The notes beneath the pieces are model-generated. The model saw only the letters and a program-made list of their open reading frames with translations, had not been told where the DNA came from and ran no database searches. The translations under genes and the position numbers were made by a program. Below, one piece after another: positions 20,308 to 33,998 of a stretch of DNA of 64,000 bases (position 1 is the stretch's first letter; each line of letters starts with the position of its first letter). The stretch comes from Mesomycoplasma ovipneumoniae (GTDB lineage: Bacteria; Bacillota_I; Bacilli_A; Mycoplasmatales; Metamycoplasmataceae): contig NZ_CP142136.1 in NCBI RefSeq assembly GCF_035918255.1, positions 682,001 to 746,000 of the forward strand, read 5' to 3'.

Positions 20308-20871
20308 ATGATTAATGTTAATGAATTTCGACCTGGAATCACCTTTGAATTTGAAGGTGAAATTTTTGTCGTAATTTCAGCTCAACATTCAAAACAAGGT
20401 CGCGGACAAGCGAACGTAAAAGCAAAAGTTAAAAATCTTCGCTCAGGATCTACCACTATCAAAACATTTTCAGGTGGTGAAAGAGTTCAAAAAGCTCGTA
20501 TTGACAAAATTACAATGGTTTTTCTTTATAATGAAGGTCAAAATAGTGTTTTGATGGATGATTCAACTTATGAGCAAATTAGTATTGATAATGAAAAAAT
20601 AGCCTGAGAACTCAATTTTTTATCTGAAGGTGTTAAGGTAAAATTGCGTAAATTTAATGATGAAATTTTAGATATTGAACTTCCGCCAAAAATTGAATTA
20701 AAAGTTGCCTCAACATTTGATGCCGTAAAAGGTAACACAACAACAAATCCGACAAAAAGAGCAACATTAGAAACTGGTTTTGAAATTGATGTTCCTTTAT
20801 TTATTAAAGAAGACGAAATTATAGTTGTCTCAACTGAAGAAGGAAAATATGTTTCAAGAGGAGGACAATAA
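20308..20871 (+). CDS. efp: Translation elongation factor P
   Basis: EF-P helps ribosomes make peptide bonds in polyproline runs. The 187-residue protein has the three usual domains: KOW-like N-domain (MINVNEFRPGITFEFEGEIF), middle domain and OB domain (EGKYVSRGGQ at the end). The tip of the N-domain loop reads HSKQGRGQA, placing Arg32 where many EF-Ps have the modified Lys. Start ATG 20308 has a full AGGAGG site at 20297-20302; an earlier ATG at 20257 lies before the promoter's start point and is rejected. UGA-Trp in KIAWELNF. Transketolase follows one base later. Confidence 0.95.
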
Positions 20872-20872
20872 A

Positions 20873-22792
20873 ATGATTAAAGACACTAAAATAACTAACG
20901 CAGCAGAATTGGAAACAAAAGAAAAAGTTAAGAAATTCAACAAAAAGTTTAAATATCTTGAAGAATTAGGTGTAAATTCCTTAAGAATTCACAGTAACGA
21001 AGCAATAAATAAGGCAAATTCTGGTCACCCTGGTGTTGCAATTAGTGCTTCAAAAATGGTTTATGCACTTTTTCGTGATCATATAAATTTTGACATCAGT
21101 GATCCAAACTGAATTAATCGCGACCGTTTTGTTTTGTCTGCAGGTCATGCATCTTCGCTTTATTATTCACTTTTATATAGTTTAGGTTTATTAAAAAAAG
21201 AAGATCTTGAGAATTTTCGGCAAAAAAATTCAAAAACACCTGGACATCCAGAATACGGTCACACTGTTGGAATTGAGGCAACAACTGGTCCGCTTGGTCA
21301 AGGAATTGCAATGGCCGTTGGAATTGCCCTTGCTCAGTCGCATTTAAATGCAAAATTCAAAGAAATTAACCACTACACATATGTAATTTGCGGCGATGGC
21401 GATCTTCAGGAGGGAATTTCCTATGAGTCACTTTCACTAGCTGGACACTTAAAACTTAAAAATTTCATTGTTTTGTATGACTCAAATGATATTCAACTTG
21501 ACTCGCCAGTAAGCGTTGTTTTTAGCGAAAATATGAAACAACGAATTGAATCTCAAGGTTTATTTTACCAATTGGTGCCAAAAGATGATGTAAAATTGAT
21601 TTCCAGGGCAATTTCCAAAGCAAAAGCTTCCCGAAGACCAAGTTTTATTGAAATCAAAACTGTTATTGGTCAAGGTTCAACTAAACAAAACACTACCGAA
21701 GTTCACGGTGCCCCGCTAGGAAATGACATTGTTAATTTAAAGAAAAATCTTAAATGAAAACACGAAGAAAATTTTTATCTTGACCCAGAAATTAGTGCTC
21801 ATTGGCAAAAAACACTTGTAAAAAGAACTCAAGCTAAAAAAGAAGCCTTTAAAATTTCTCCAGAACTTGAAGAATTTTTACAAAAAGGTCAAAATATTAA
21901 TTTGGAAATTGATTTAGACCTTCCTAAAAACCAGGCAACCCGTGCAACATCAGCATTAGTTCTTGATTATATTTCCAAAAATGTTCCTTATTGAATCGGT
22001 GGATCAGCTGATTTATCAGTTTCAACAAAAGCAAAAGGTTCAGATGGTTATTTTAGTGACCAAAATTATCAAGGTCGAAACTTAATGTTTGGAGTTCGTG
22101 AATTTGCAATGAGTGCAATTGCAAACGGAATTGCCCTTCATTCAGTTTTACGTCCTTTTGTTTCAACATTTTTTGTGTTTGCTGACTATTTAAAACCTGC
22201 CTTAAGACTCTCATCATTAATGAAATTGCCAGTAACTTACATTTTTACTCACGACTCGTTAATGGTTGGCGAAGATGGACCGACCCACCAGCCAATTGAA
22301 CAACTTGCAATGCTTAGATCAGTTCCTAATTTTGCTGTCTATCGTCCTGGTGATGAAAATGAACTAAAAGGAGCTTACGAACTTGCTCTTGAAAGCAAAG
22401 ATAAACCTTGTGCAATAATTTTAACTCGCCAAAATATCAAATCATTTACTGAATCAAAAGATAATTTCAAATTTGGAGCCTACTTAGCTCAAAAAAGCAA
22501 ATCCAAATGAGCAATTATTGCCACCGGTAGTGAGTTAGGGCTGGCAAAAGAAGTCGCTCAAGAATTAGACCTCAATTTAATATCATTATCAAATTGACAA
22601 AACACACCAATTTGAGATCCAAATTTTGCAATTTCACTCGAGTTAGCTTCTACTTTTGGTTGAAAAGCACATGCAAAATACAATTTTGGTCATGATACCT
22701 TTGGAATGTCAGCGCCAGCAGAACACATTCTTGATGAGATTGGATTTCGAAGTAAAGATCTTGTTGAAAAAATTAAAAAAATTATTGCCTAA
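20873..22792 (+). CDS. tkt: Transketolase
   Basis: This thiamine-diphosphate enzyme shuttles two-carbon units in the non-oxidative pentose phosphate pathway. The 639-residue protein contains the N-terminal HSNEAINKANSGHPG, the ThDP motif GDGDLQEGISYES (continuing ALYDSND-like IVLYDSNDIQLD), the pyrimidine domain with HDSLMVGEDGPTHQPIEQLAMLRSVPN, and a C-terminal domain with IIATGSEL. UGA-Trp occurs repeatedly (DPNWINRD, YWIGGSAD). Its ribosome site AAGAGGAGG is in the last codons of efp, one base separating the two genes, so translation is coupled. Length is slightly short of the usual 650-670. Confidence 0.96.
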
Positions 22793-23000
22793 TTTTTTTA
22801 ATTAGTATATTAATTTACCAGCAATCTCGTTTTTATTTTGTTTGAATTTTGAAAAATTCTAATAAAAAATTAGTTTTTTAGACTTGAAAAATAATTTTAA
22901 ATAACAATTTAATAAGAAAAACAAACCTGATGGTAAAAAAAATTGCATTATCTACAATAGATTTTTTCCAAACAATTATTTCCTTAGGTTAATTAATAAA

Positions 23001-23924
23001 ATGAACTTTTGGTCAAGAACTGAAAAATTTCTAAATCTTAAAATACCAAAAAAATTTTCAATAATCCCGATTTTATCAAATCTTGTGTATTTTTGACTTT
23101 TTTATTATTTAGTTTATCGGTTGAACCCCAACAAGAAAAGAAGGCATTATTTTTTTCTTGTTTTACTTTACTTAATAAGCTACCCGTTTCCTTTTTTTGT
23201 GCTTGTTTCGGTACTGAGTTTAAGTCATAATGGTGATTTTTTAAGATTTTTTTATTTGAAAATTTTTAACAAGTATTTTTTAATGCATTTGTTTGAAATA
23301 ATTACTTACTTAATTTTTTATTTCCCTTATTCATATGTTTGTAGTTTTTTACAAAAAATGTTCAGTTTTTATTTAACAAAAAAAGTGAAACAAAAATTAG
23401 GCGGGCTAAATCCAGAAAATAAATTCGACTTTTTAGCTAACTTTGATTATGATAAATATTATAAATTTGCATGTAAAAGAGAACTTTATTCACGTTATTT
23501 TGAACAGCAAAATTGATATAAGCCTGATCAAAATGTTGAAAATATTATTAAGTCAATAAAGAATAGCAACTGATACACCGAAGGCTATGTAGCCAGATAT
23601 TATTCTCATATAATCTTGCAAATTTTTTTGTTTAATTCTGAAAATTCAGAATTAAAAATAAATCAAAAAAAGTGAAAATATTTTTTAATAATCTATTTTA
23701 TTTTTACAACACTACATTTTATATTTTCATGATACTCTATATGACTGTTTTTTGGATATGGTCTTTGAAGCAAGTCAAATACTGAGGATCTTTATAAAGA
23801 ACTTTTTGAAAGTGGAGTCGTTTTTGTTATAGCATTAATGTTTGCTGGGATGGGGTTTACTTTTATTCCTAGACTTCTTTATCATCCAAAGACGTGAGTA
23901 ACATATTGACTATTTGAAAGTTAA
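23001..23924 (+). CDS. Membrane protein of unknown function, paralogue 1
   Basis: A 307-residue protein with several hydrophobic segments (two in the first 140 residues, two or three near the C-terminus) and a charged middle part (KKVKQKLGGLNPENKFDFLANFDYDKYY). I recognise no family. It is read through many UGA-Trp codons from ATG 23001 (MNFWSRTEKFLNLKIPKKFS) to TAA 23922. The next gene is a paralogue with the same start and architecture. No strong ribosome site is visible before the ATG. Confidence 0.7.
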
Positions 23925-24036
23925 AAATTACTTTAATTGAGTTTTAAGCGACTTAAAAAAGGCAAATTATAAGTAAGTCAATATAGTTTTTAGACTTTTT
24001 ATATAAATTACGCTACTTTATTCAAGGAAATTTAAA

Positions 24037-24951
24037 ATGCATTTTTGATCAACAGTTGAAAAATTTCTAAATCTTAAAATACCAAAAGAATTTTCAAAAA
24101 TGCCGTTTTTGACTAATGCTTTGTATTTTAGACTTTTTTCTTTTTTAGTTTTTAAATTTAATCCTAATAAGCAAAAAAAGCATTATTTTTTACTTGCATT
24201 ACTTTACTTAATAAGTTTTTCGCTACCTTTTTTTGTAGTTGTTTTAACATTAATTTTAAGTCCTAATATTGATTTTTTAAGGGCACCATATCTTAAAATT
24301 TTTAATAATTATTTGATTACACTGGCTTTTGAAATAAGCACTTATTTAATTTTTTATATTCCATACACGTATTTTTGTGGGTTTTTGCAAAAAGTATTCC
24401 ATTTTTATTTAGCAAAAAAAGTAAAACAAAAATTAGGTAGGCTAAACCCGCAAAATAAATTTGATTTTTTAACTGACCTTGATTATAATAAATATTATGA
24501 ATTTGCTTTAGGGCGTGTAACTTACTTTAGATCTGGGGTAAGTAAAACTGATAAAAAAGATCCTAACAAAATAATACAAAATATTCTCGCAACATTTGAA
24601 AGTAGAGTTGACATATTTATTCCTGGTAGAATTTTTTCTAGATATTATGCCCAAATAGTTTTGCAAGTTTTTTTATTTAATAGTCAACACCAAACATTAA
24701 AAATTGATGAAAAATACTGAAAAGTTTTTCTTTTTATCCATTTTATATACTTTGTTATTGATTATGGTTTACTTTTATTCATATTTTGATTAGGCGTTGA
24801 ATTTTTTAGAGCCACTATAATAGTTGATCTTGAATTTAAAAGATTTTTATTGTTTGCTTCATTCCCCCATATTGTTCAACTTGCTTTTTTTATAATTGTA
24901 TATTCTATAAAACCTTTGGGCTATGATGCCATTTTTAAAAGTATGAACTAA
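24037..24951 (+). CDS. Membrane protein of unknown function, paralogue 2
   Basis: A 304-residue paralogue of the preceding gene. The N-terminal 150 residues align well (EKFLNLKIPKEFS, RLNPQNKFDFL); the stretch after that (GRVTYFRSGVSKTDKKDPNK) is longer and different, and the C-terminal membrane segments are only loosely alike. UGA-Trp codons occur at the start (MHFWSTVEKF) and later. TTCAAGGAAA lies upstream of ATG 24037. A small hairpin with a T run (AAGGC / GCCTTTTTTT, about 24964-24990) lies shortly after the stop. Confidence 0.7.
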
Positions 24952-24963
24952 TGATTCTAAAAA

Positions 24964-24992
24964 TAAGGCGATAAATTAGCCTTTTTTTGTTT
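24964..24992 (+). terminator. Weak hairpin terminator after paralogue 2
   Basis: Short stem AGGC / GCCT with an A/T loop, followed by seven T. Confidence 0.45.
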
Positions 24993-25277
24993 TTAGTTTA
25001 GATTTATTTTATCTTTATAAATAATTCTTGGACAATTCAAAAAAGTAAAAAATTAAGCTAGAAATGCTAAAAAAGTTAAAAAAATAACCGTAAATAATGT
25101 ATAATAAATAAAATAATCGAATTATCTCTATAATTTATTTGATTTATCGAAAAAATTGCAACTCTAATTAAAAAAATAATCTAAATGATGTAATAGATGA
25201 TCACAATTAATGGTCTTGAAACATTTCATTTTTTTAATATTAAAAAATAAAAAAACATATTTATAATCAAGGAACTT

Positions 25278-27675
<2,398 letters not shown>

Positions 27676-27751
27676 TTATTTCTTTAAAAATAAGTATTAA
27701 TTTTTTAGTACCTCAAAAATTTAAGGAATTTTATTTTGAGGTAAAATTATA

Positions 27752-27780
27752 AAAAAACCCCGTTTTTACGAAGTTTTTTT
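27752..27780. terminator. Bidirectional terminator between the R-M gene and the surface-protein operon
   Basis: Stem AACCCCG / CGAAGTT (with G-U pairs) flanked by A7 and T7, so it can stop both converging transcripts. A second inverted repeat (TACCTCAAAA / TTTTGAGGTA, 27709-27743) lies just upstream. Confidence 0.6.
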
Positions 27781-27797
27781 ATAACACAAATTTGTGA

Positions 27798-30677
27798 CTA
27801 GACATACTCAGATCTAAATTGTTCAAAAAGTTCTTTATATTTTTTATCACTTTCTGGTTTGTCAAATAAAACAAAACCTTTAAAGGTGATTCCAGTTTCA
27901 GATCTTGAAAATTGTTTGTCAATAGCTTTTTGATTTTCGGATTTAGTGGTTCCGAAAGTAAAACCTTTGCCAAAATTCAATTTTGCACCAGTTGGTATTT
28001 CGCGACTTCAGGTGAAAATCGGTTCTTTAGCATCATCAGATTCGCTAGAATAAAGCTTCATATTCATAACTGATTTGTTATCTTTTTTTTCAATATCCAC
28101 ACCTAAAATAATAGTAGATGTAGAATTATTAAGAAAATCATGAAGTAATGAGTGAGGATTTTTTGGCTCAATTTCCAAACTAGGCTGAAGTCCTCCATCC
28201 ATTACAATTAATTCAGATTTAAATTTACCGTTATATGTTGTTTGAAATCCTTGTTTTTCGTCATCAAAATTTATACCATGGCTTGGCTTGGGTTTAGGTT
28301 TAGGAACAAAATCAGCACCAATTTTAAAAACATCCTCGACAAATAGTTCCTTCTCAATAAGTAAGTTAAAATTATTTTCATCTTCGCCTGTTTTTAACAA
28401 AAAGTATTGGAGAACGTCTAGCTTTGGTAATTTATTTGGTTTAAAAGCGTAAAAGAAGGAAATACCGTTATCCAATTTTAAATCGGCATTATTATTTGCA
28501 CTTTCCAAGGAAATTCCACCTTCGGCTAGATAAATACCTTGTTCTTGGTTATCTACATGAACTTTTTCTTTTGATTTATCTGATGGGGCTTCGTTTGCAT
28601 TAAATTTAAAATTTGGATTATTAACAGCTGAAATTGATTTTAAAACTTGCTGATTCTGACCATTTAAAGATTGGTCTTCTGTTACAACGTTAGTTTTTCA
28701 ATCTAAAAATAGGTGAGTTTTTACGCTATCAGAAAAAGATCGATAAAGTTTATTATCTTTATTTACATTATCAAGTCCAATTTTTAAATTTTTTTCAATT
28801 CCGCTAGGGGTTTTAATCTTAAGATTTATTCCATAGGTCTCATCTTGAAAAGCTGCGGAAATATACAAAGAAGTATCTTCAGGAAAATCAGCTTTTTCAA
28901 GATTTTCAAAAAGTTTTCTTAGATAATCACCTAAAGATTGTTGACTTGGAGGAGTAGTTGTATCTAGAGTTGGATCTGGGCTTGGAGAAGGAGTTGCGCT
29001 TGGGGATGAAGAATCATTTGTATCAGTTGATGTATCTTGAAATAATACGGGTAAAGCGCTAACATTTGTAGCAACAGCTGAAGGTGTGGTTGAACCTTCA
29101 GTGGTCTGATCAGTGCTTGAAGTTATTGGAGTTTGATTAATTTTATTATTTTTTGTTGCAAAAAAATTAAGAACATCGAAAAAAGGGCTTAGCTCACTTG
29201 TTATATTTTTTATATTGTAAGCTCGATTTAAAAAAGGTTTGATTCTATCATCAATTGTTGAAGCAAAAACTGTAATTGGCAAATCTTTCTTGATTTTAAA
29301 ACTTAAATTGTCAATATTTTCTGATCCTTGTTGATCAAAACTCTCAATTGCATTTTTAAAATATGCACCATAAATTTCTTCAGCTGCATCAAATTCTAGT
29401 TCAAAATTAAAGGTATAATTGTTATTTTCATCAAGTTTTAAACCTAAAGGAAGTGATATTTCATCACTAAAATTACCTTCAAGATTTAGTCCAATATTGA
29501 CAATATTAGAATTTTTAGGGTTATTTTTGTTTTCTTTTACTAAAAAAGCGACACTTTTTGGAGTAAAATTAGGAATTAAATTTTTAATTTCTTCTAGAAA
29601 TGTTTCATTTTCACTTGTATTTGAACTTGAATTTGCAGTAAATCAAGAATTAAACTGCTCAAGATTTAAATTTTGAGGGTTTTGAGCAAAATATTCCGAT
29701 AAATTAAGGTTGTTTTGTGCTAAATATTTAGAAATAGCTGTGTTAAATTTATAATTTTTTTTAAAAATTTCTAAAAATTCAGAAGATTTTTTTTGGTCGG
29801 TCTTCTTAGGTATATCAACAAAGTTAAGTGTTAATTTGCTACTTTTTTGTGTTTTTTTATCAAATAAACTTAATGATAAATCGATTTTATTATTAACATC
29901 ATCAATATTTGTAAAAATTAATTTTTCTTGTTGCAAATCAGGTTTTATTTCAAAATTGGAAGGAAAAACAAAAATTGGTTCAGAATTTATGTTAAAAGAA
30001 ATTCCGCCAAATTTAGAAAATGTCGCAAATAATGCTGAACTTGAATTTTTTGTTTGTTTAAAATTTTTACTAAATTCATTATAAAACAAAATCGCAATTT
30101 CAGTTGCGGTTTTTCCTTCTAAAAAATCTTGATTTAGAAGACTAATTGATGCGCTCAAATTTTCAGCTGAAAAATTAAAGGTTTTATCATGATCTGAAAA
30201 ATCTAAGTCAAAACTTGCAGTATAATTTATACTTTTGCTAGAATTTGAAACAGTAACAGCAAGATTTTTTATTTTATTTGACTCGATTTTTATTTCAGAT
30301 TGACTCCTAGGAATAACCAATCTGAAATTTAGGTCTGGATATTTTTGACTAATTTGACTAAAATCAATCGCGTTATTTAGGTCAAAATTGTATGCATTAT
30401 CAAAATGCAAATTCAGTGCATCAAAAGCGCTTAATTTTTTAGCAAATTTTGACTTAAGTTTTAAATTAGCAACTAGATTGTCAAATTCAGACGAGTTAAA
30501 TTCTGAATTAACATTTAGATTTTTAGCATTAGCTAGTTTCTCGTCAAATTCCGATAATTTTGAATTATAATTTTTTGACTTTAAGGAGATTAAATAAGGA
30601 ACGCTTGCAGAAATACTAACAACCGTGCTAATTCCAATAATTGCAAAAATTATATGATTTATTCTAATCTTTTTCAT
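27798..30677 (-). CDS. Large membrane-anchored surface protein, P146/LppS-like
   Basis: A 959-residue protein with an N-terminal uncleaved-looking signal/anchor (RINHIIFAIIGISTVVSISASVPYLISL, no lipobox Cys), so most of it is outside the cell. It is rich in Asn, Ser, Lys and Phe. A Ser/Thr/Pro-rich low-complexity stretch lies at about 515-580 (SSSPSATPSPSPDP). The style, size and position after a similar gene resemble the P146/LppS adhesin group of the M. hyopneumoniae-M. conjunctivae lineage; that is inference from general features, not an alignment. ATG 30675-30677 has AAGGAAATT upstream, 22 bases after the preceding stop. UGA-Trp is used throughout. Confidence 0.7.
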
Positions 30678-30699
30678 AATAATTTCCTTTATAAATTTA

Positions 30700-33591
30700 T
30701 TATTTTTCTAATAGAGAGCTTGTATGCTCAATGATAATAACGCGGATAGGTTGACTTGAGAAATTTTGAGGATTATTTTTATCATAAATATATAAAAATA
30801 AATTATATTGAACTTGGTTTCCCAGCTTAGAATCAATTTTCTCAATTACGCCGCTAATGTCACTGTCGGTAGTTTGGGATGTTGTATCTGTTGCATCTGT
30901 TTGACTCTGTTTTGCTTGTTTTATTGCATAAAAGCCTAAATCTTTATGTTCTGAGGCAAAATAACTGCTAAAAGGTAGTTTTTTTACTTCATTATCAACA
31001 GATACTGGCTGGTTTTCCTTTATTGAGGTAGCAACTTTGATTTGAGATTCAAAATCCTTAAAATCTTGATTGGATAAGAAAACTATTTGTGAAATTGATG
31101 GAAAAGTTGAGGCAATTTCATCTAATTTATCAACTTCATCACTTAAAAGTTTATTTTCAGGATTGATTTTTAGATCAATTTCTGATTTTTTGGTTTGATA
31201 AATAACGCTAACTAGATCGCCGTTTTTATCAACTGGACCAATATTATATCAATATTTAATTTTTAAATTTTGGTCATTTGACTTTTCTAAACCATCGACA
31301 TTTGTTAAATTAGGTTCCAGGCTAAATTGAATTTTGTAATCAAAATCATTACCAAAATTACCAGTAAAAAGTTTTTGGTTCTTTTGTTTTGAATAAGCTA
31401 ATGAATAAAAAGTTACAAGAAAATCGGTGAGATTTTCAATATTATTTTTATTATTTGGCTGTGAAAAATTAGGTTTACTGATTTGTTTTGATTGTAATTC
31501 GATCTGTTTTATAAAATATTCAAGACTAATGGATGAATTTGTTTTCATCAAATTAAGAGTATTTTTAAACTCATTACTAATGTAAAAACCATTTTCAAGA
31601 GGTTTATTAGAATCTAAAAAACCATAGTTAAATGAAAAAAGTCAAACTGTTGGCTCAGAATTATCACCAATTTGACCACGCGGTTTTGCTGTAGGTTTAA
31701 TTTTAATTTCACTTAATTTTTTAAATAATTCATTAATATTAAAATTTTCTGGCCAGTTTGTTGCAGAATCTATTAATTTAAAATGTTTAAGAAAATCAAA
31801 CCAATATTTTGCGACAAAACTAATGTCTTGTTTTGATAAAGATGACAAAAATTGTGAAATTTTCTCGTCAGTATTAAAATAATTAGAAAAAATTGATGTT
31901 ATACCTTTAGAAGCTGCATCATCAACATTTGAGTTTTTAATTAAATCTTCAACAGTTGGTAAATTATAGCTATCAACCATTGATTTTAGTTGGGTTTCGT
32001 CAAATTTAAAACCATAATAACGAGAATTTTCAAGAACTTTCTTTAATTTATCGAAATTATTTGCCCCAATTAGCGCCAATATTTCATCTTTTGGAATTCC
32101 TTTTTGACTATTTTTTGGAACAGATTCTTGGGCCTGTGGTTGAATAACCAAATTATTCTTGTTAATTGAAGCTGCAAAATCAGGATCATTTTGAACTAAT
32201 ATCTCAAAATTTTTAATACTTTGAGAAAATCTTTTTGTAGCGATAATTTTATCGTTTCTTTTATCTTTTATAACAATATCGCCATTAATTTGTGCAACAA
32301 CATTGTTATCTTTAAAATCTAAATTGACTTGTTCAGAATCTAGTTTTATTTGAAGATCTAAAAATTTTGAAATTTGGTTAAAATTTAAATTTGCTAGTTT
32401 ATTTTGGAATCTAATTTTTGATATTAGTGGTGTTTTGACAATTTTTTCAATAAGTGAATTAAGAAAATCTGCGCGCTTTTCCTTGGTTGCAAAAATTTCA
32501 TTATTATAGTAATTTAGAAAATGTCATCCTGTAATTGAAGTCAAATTATTTTGACTAAAATTATTTATTGCATAATAATCATTATCAGAAAATTCACTTA
32601 AGACAATATCATCACTAATTGAATTATCAAGAAAAGAATTGTCTAAATTGAGTTGAGTAGTGAGGAAAAATTTGGAATCCTTGTTAAAATCAGCGCTAAT
32701 TTCCTTTGAAAAATCAGAAGAAAACTGGGCAACAAAGGTCAGTTTATAAACGCCTGGGGTGGCTGTTTTTACTAAATATTGATCAGCAATAATTTGATCT
32801 TTTACCAAATTTATATTATAGCGAGGCTTTTTAATACCACTTTCAGATTCAAAATAAAAGCTTTTATTTCTAAAAATTTGCGAAATTGTTTCATCAAGGT
32901 TAAAATATTTGTTAATAATTTGTCTAGCCTGATTGTCATCTTTTGCGCTATTAACTTCTTTTTGAAAATCTTCAACTGAAATTAACTTTGTCAATTCTTT
33001 TTTAAATGAAAAATTAAACTCACTATTTGTGTAAGGTCTTAATTTCTTGAGTTGGTCTTCTGAGAAAGTTGAAAAATTAGAAAGTGAATAATCTGGAACA
33101 TAATTATAAGCAACTTTTTGTTTAAATAAGTCAGAATTAGCTGTTTTATCATCGTCTAATTTTTGTAAAACTCGCCAATAAACCTCGAATGATTGGTCAT
33201 TATCATCAGGTTTAATATCAAAAATTTCCAGTTTGAAGGGTTTTCAATTATAATCGTTTGAAAAATCAATGGGAATGCTGGCATTATTAATTTGATAAAA
33301 ATCAAAAAAATCTGTTAAATCAATGTTAGATTTTTTGGTGTTATCATCATTTAAAAGTTTCTTTTTTAGATCTAAATAGTCTGAATTAGCATTTAAATAT
33401 TTATCCTTTATACTAATGAAAGAAATTGATTTTGCTTGGTTTTGCACATCAATTCGGGGGTTTTTTAATTCTAAATTTGCAAAAACAACTAGCGGAGCAC
33501 CAATAATTACCCCTCCAGCAATAGTGCTTAGCCCTAAAAGAAAAATATTTTTTTTAGTTAGTAGTTTTTTAGTGATTGTACTTTTCGACAC
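30700..33591 (-). CDS. Large membrane-anchored surface protein, P135/LppT-like
   Basis: A 963-residue protein starting at GTG 33589-33591 with an excellent AGGAGG site. After a basic start (MSKSTITKKLLTKKN) comes a hydrophobic anchor (IFLLGLSTIAGGVIIGAPLVVF) and a long Asn/Lys/Asp/Phe-rich extracellular chain to TAA 30700-30702 (HTSSLLEK). No repeats, proteolysis motif or lipobox are obvious. The gene order of two such proteins in a row resembles the LppT-LppS pair of M. conjunctivae and P135-P146 of M. hyopneumoniae, which I offer as inference. It is probably co-transcribed with the downstream gene. Confidence 0.7.
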
Positions 33592-33603
33592 ACTTTCCTC
33601 CTA

Positions 33604-33998
33604 AGTATTGTATAAAAAATTTTAACAAAAAAAAAAAAAAGGAAATACATTCATAAAATAAGTTAATAAATAAGCATTTTAGTGGTAAAACTTTTTCTAA
33701 ATTTTTAAAATAATCGTTTTATTATAGGTAAGAATTTGCGAGCCGATAGCTTCAAAAGTGCAAAAAAATTCCTACAACAATAAGAATTTTTTTTGATAAA
33801 TTAAAAACAATACCACCACAAAGATAAATTTCTAACCATTTGATTTTTGCAAAACACAGGCGGTAAAAGTCTTGATTAATTAGGAATCTCAATTTTTATG
33901 AGATAATCTAAAATAAGTTTTAAGGAGCAAATTCATCTAGGATTGGCTAAAGGATGAATTATTTATTGTACTAAAATTAACTATAAATTAAATAAAAC
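33604..33998. other. Intergenic region with a 14-base A/T homopolymer
   Basis: No gene. An A14 run (33627-33640; T14 on the coding strand of 30700-33591) sits about 40 bases before the GTG start, near where a -35 would fall if TACAAT (33607-33612) is the -10. An inverted repeat AATTCATC / GATGAATT (about 33929-33961) may end the GDSL transcript. Confidence 0.5.

Noticed and set aside
27709-27743. Hairpin TACCTCAAAA / TTTTGAGGTA as the R-M terminator
   Set aside because: No T run follows on either strand; the hairpin at 27752-27780 fits better.
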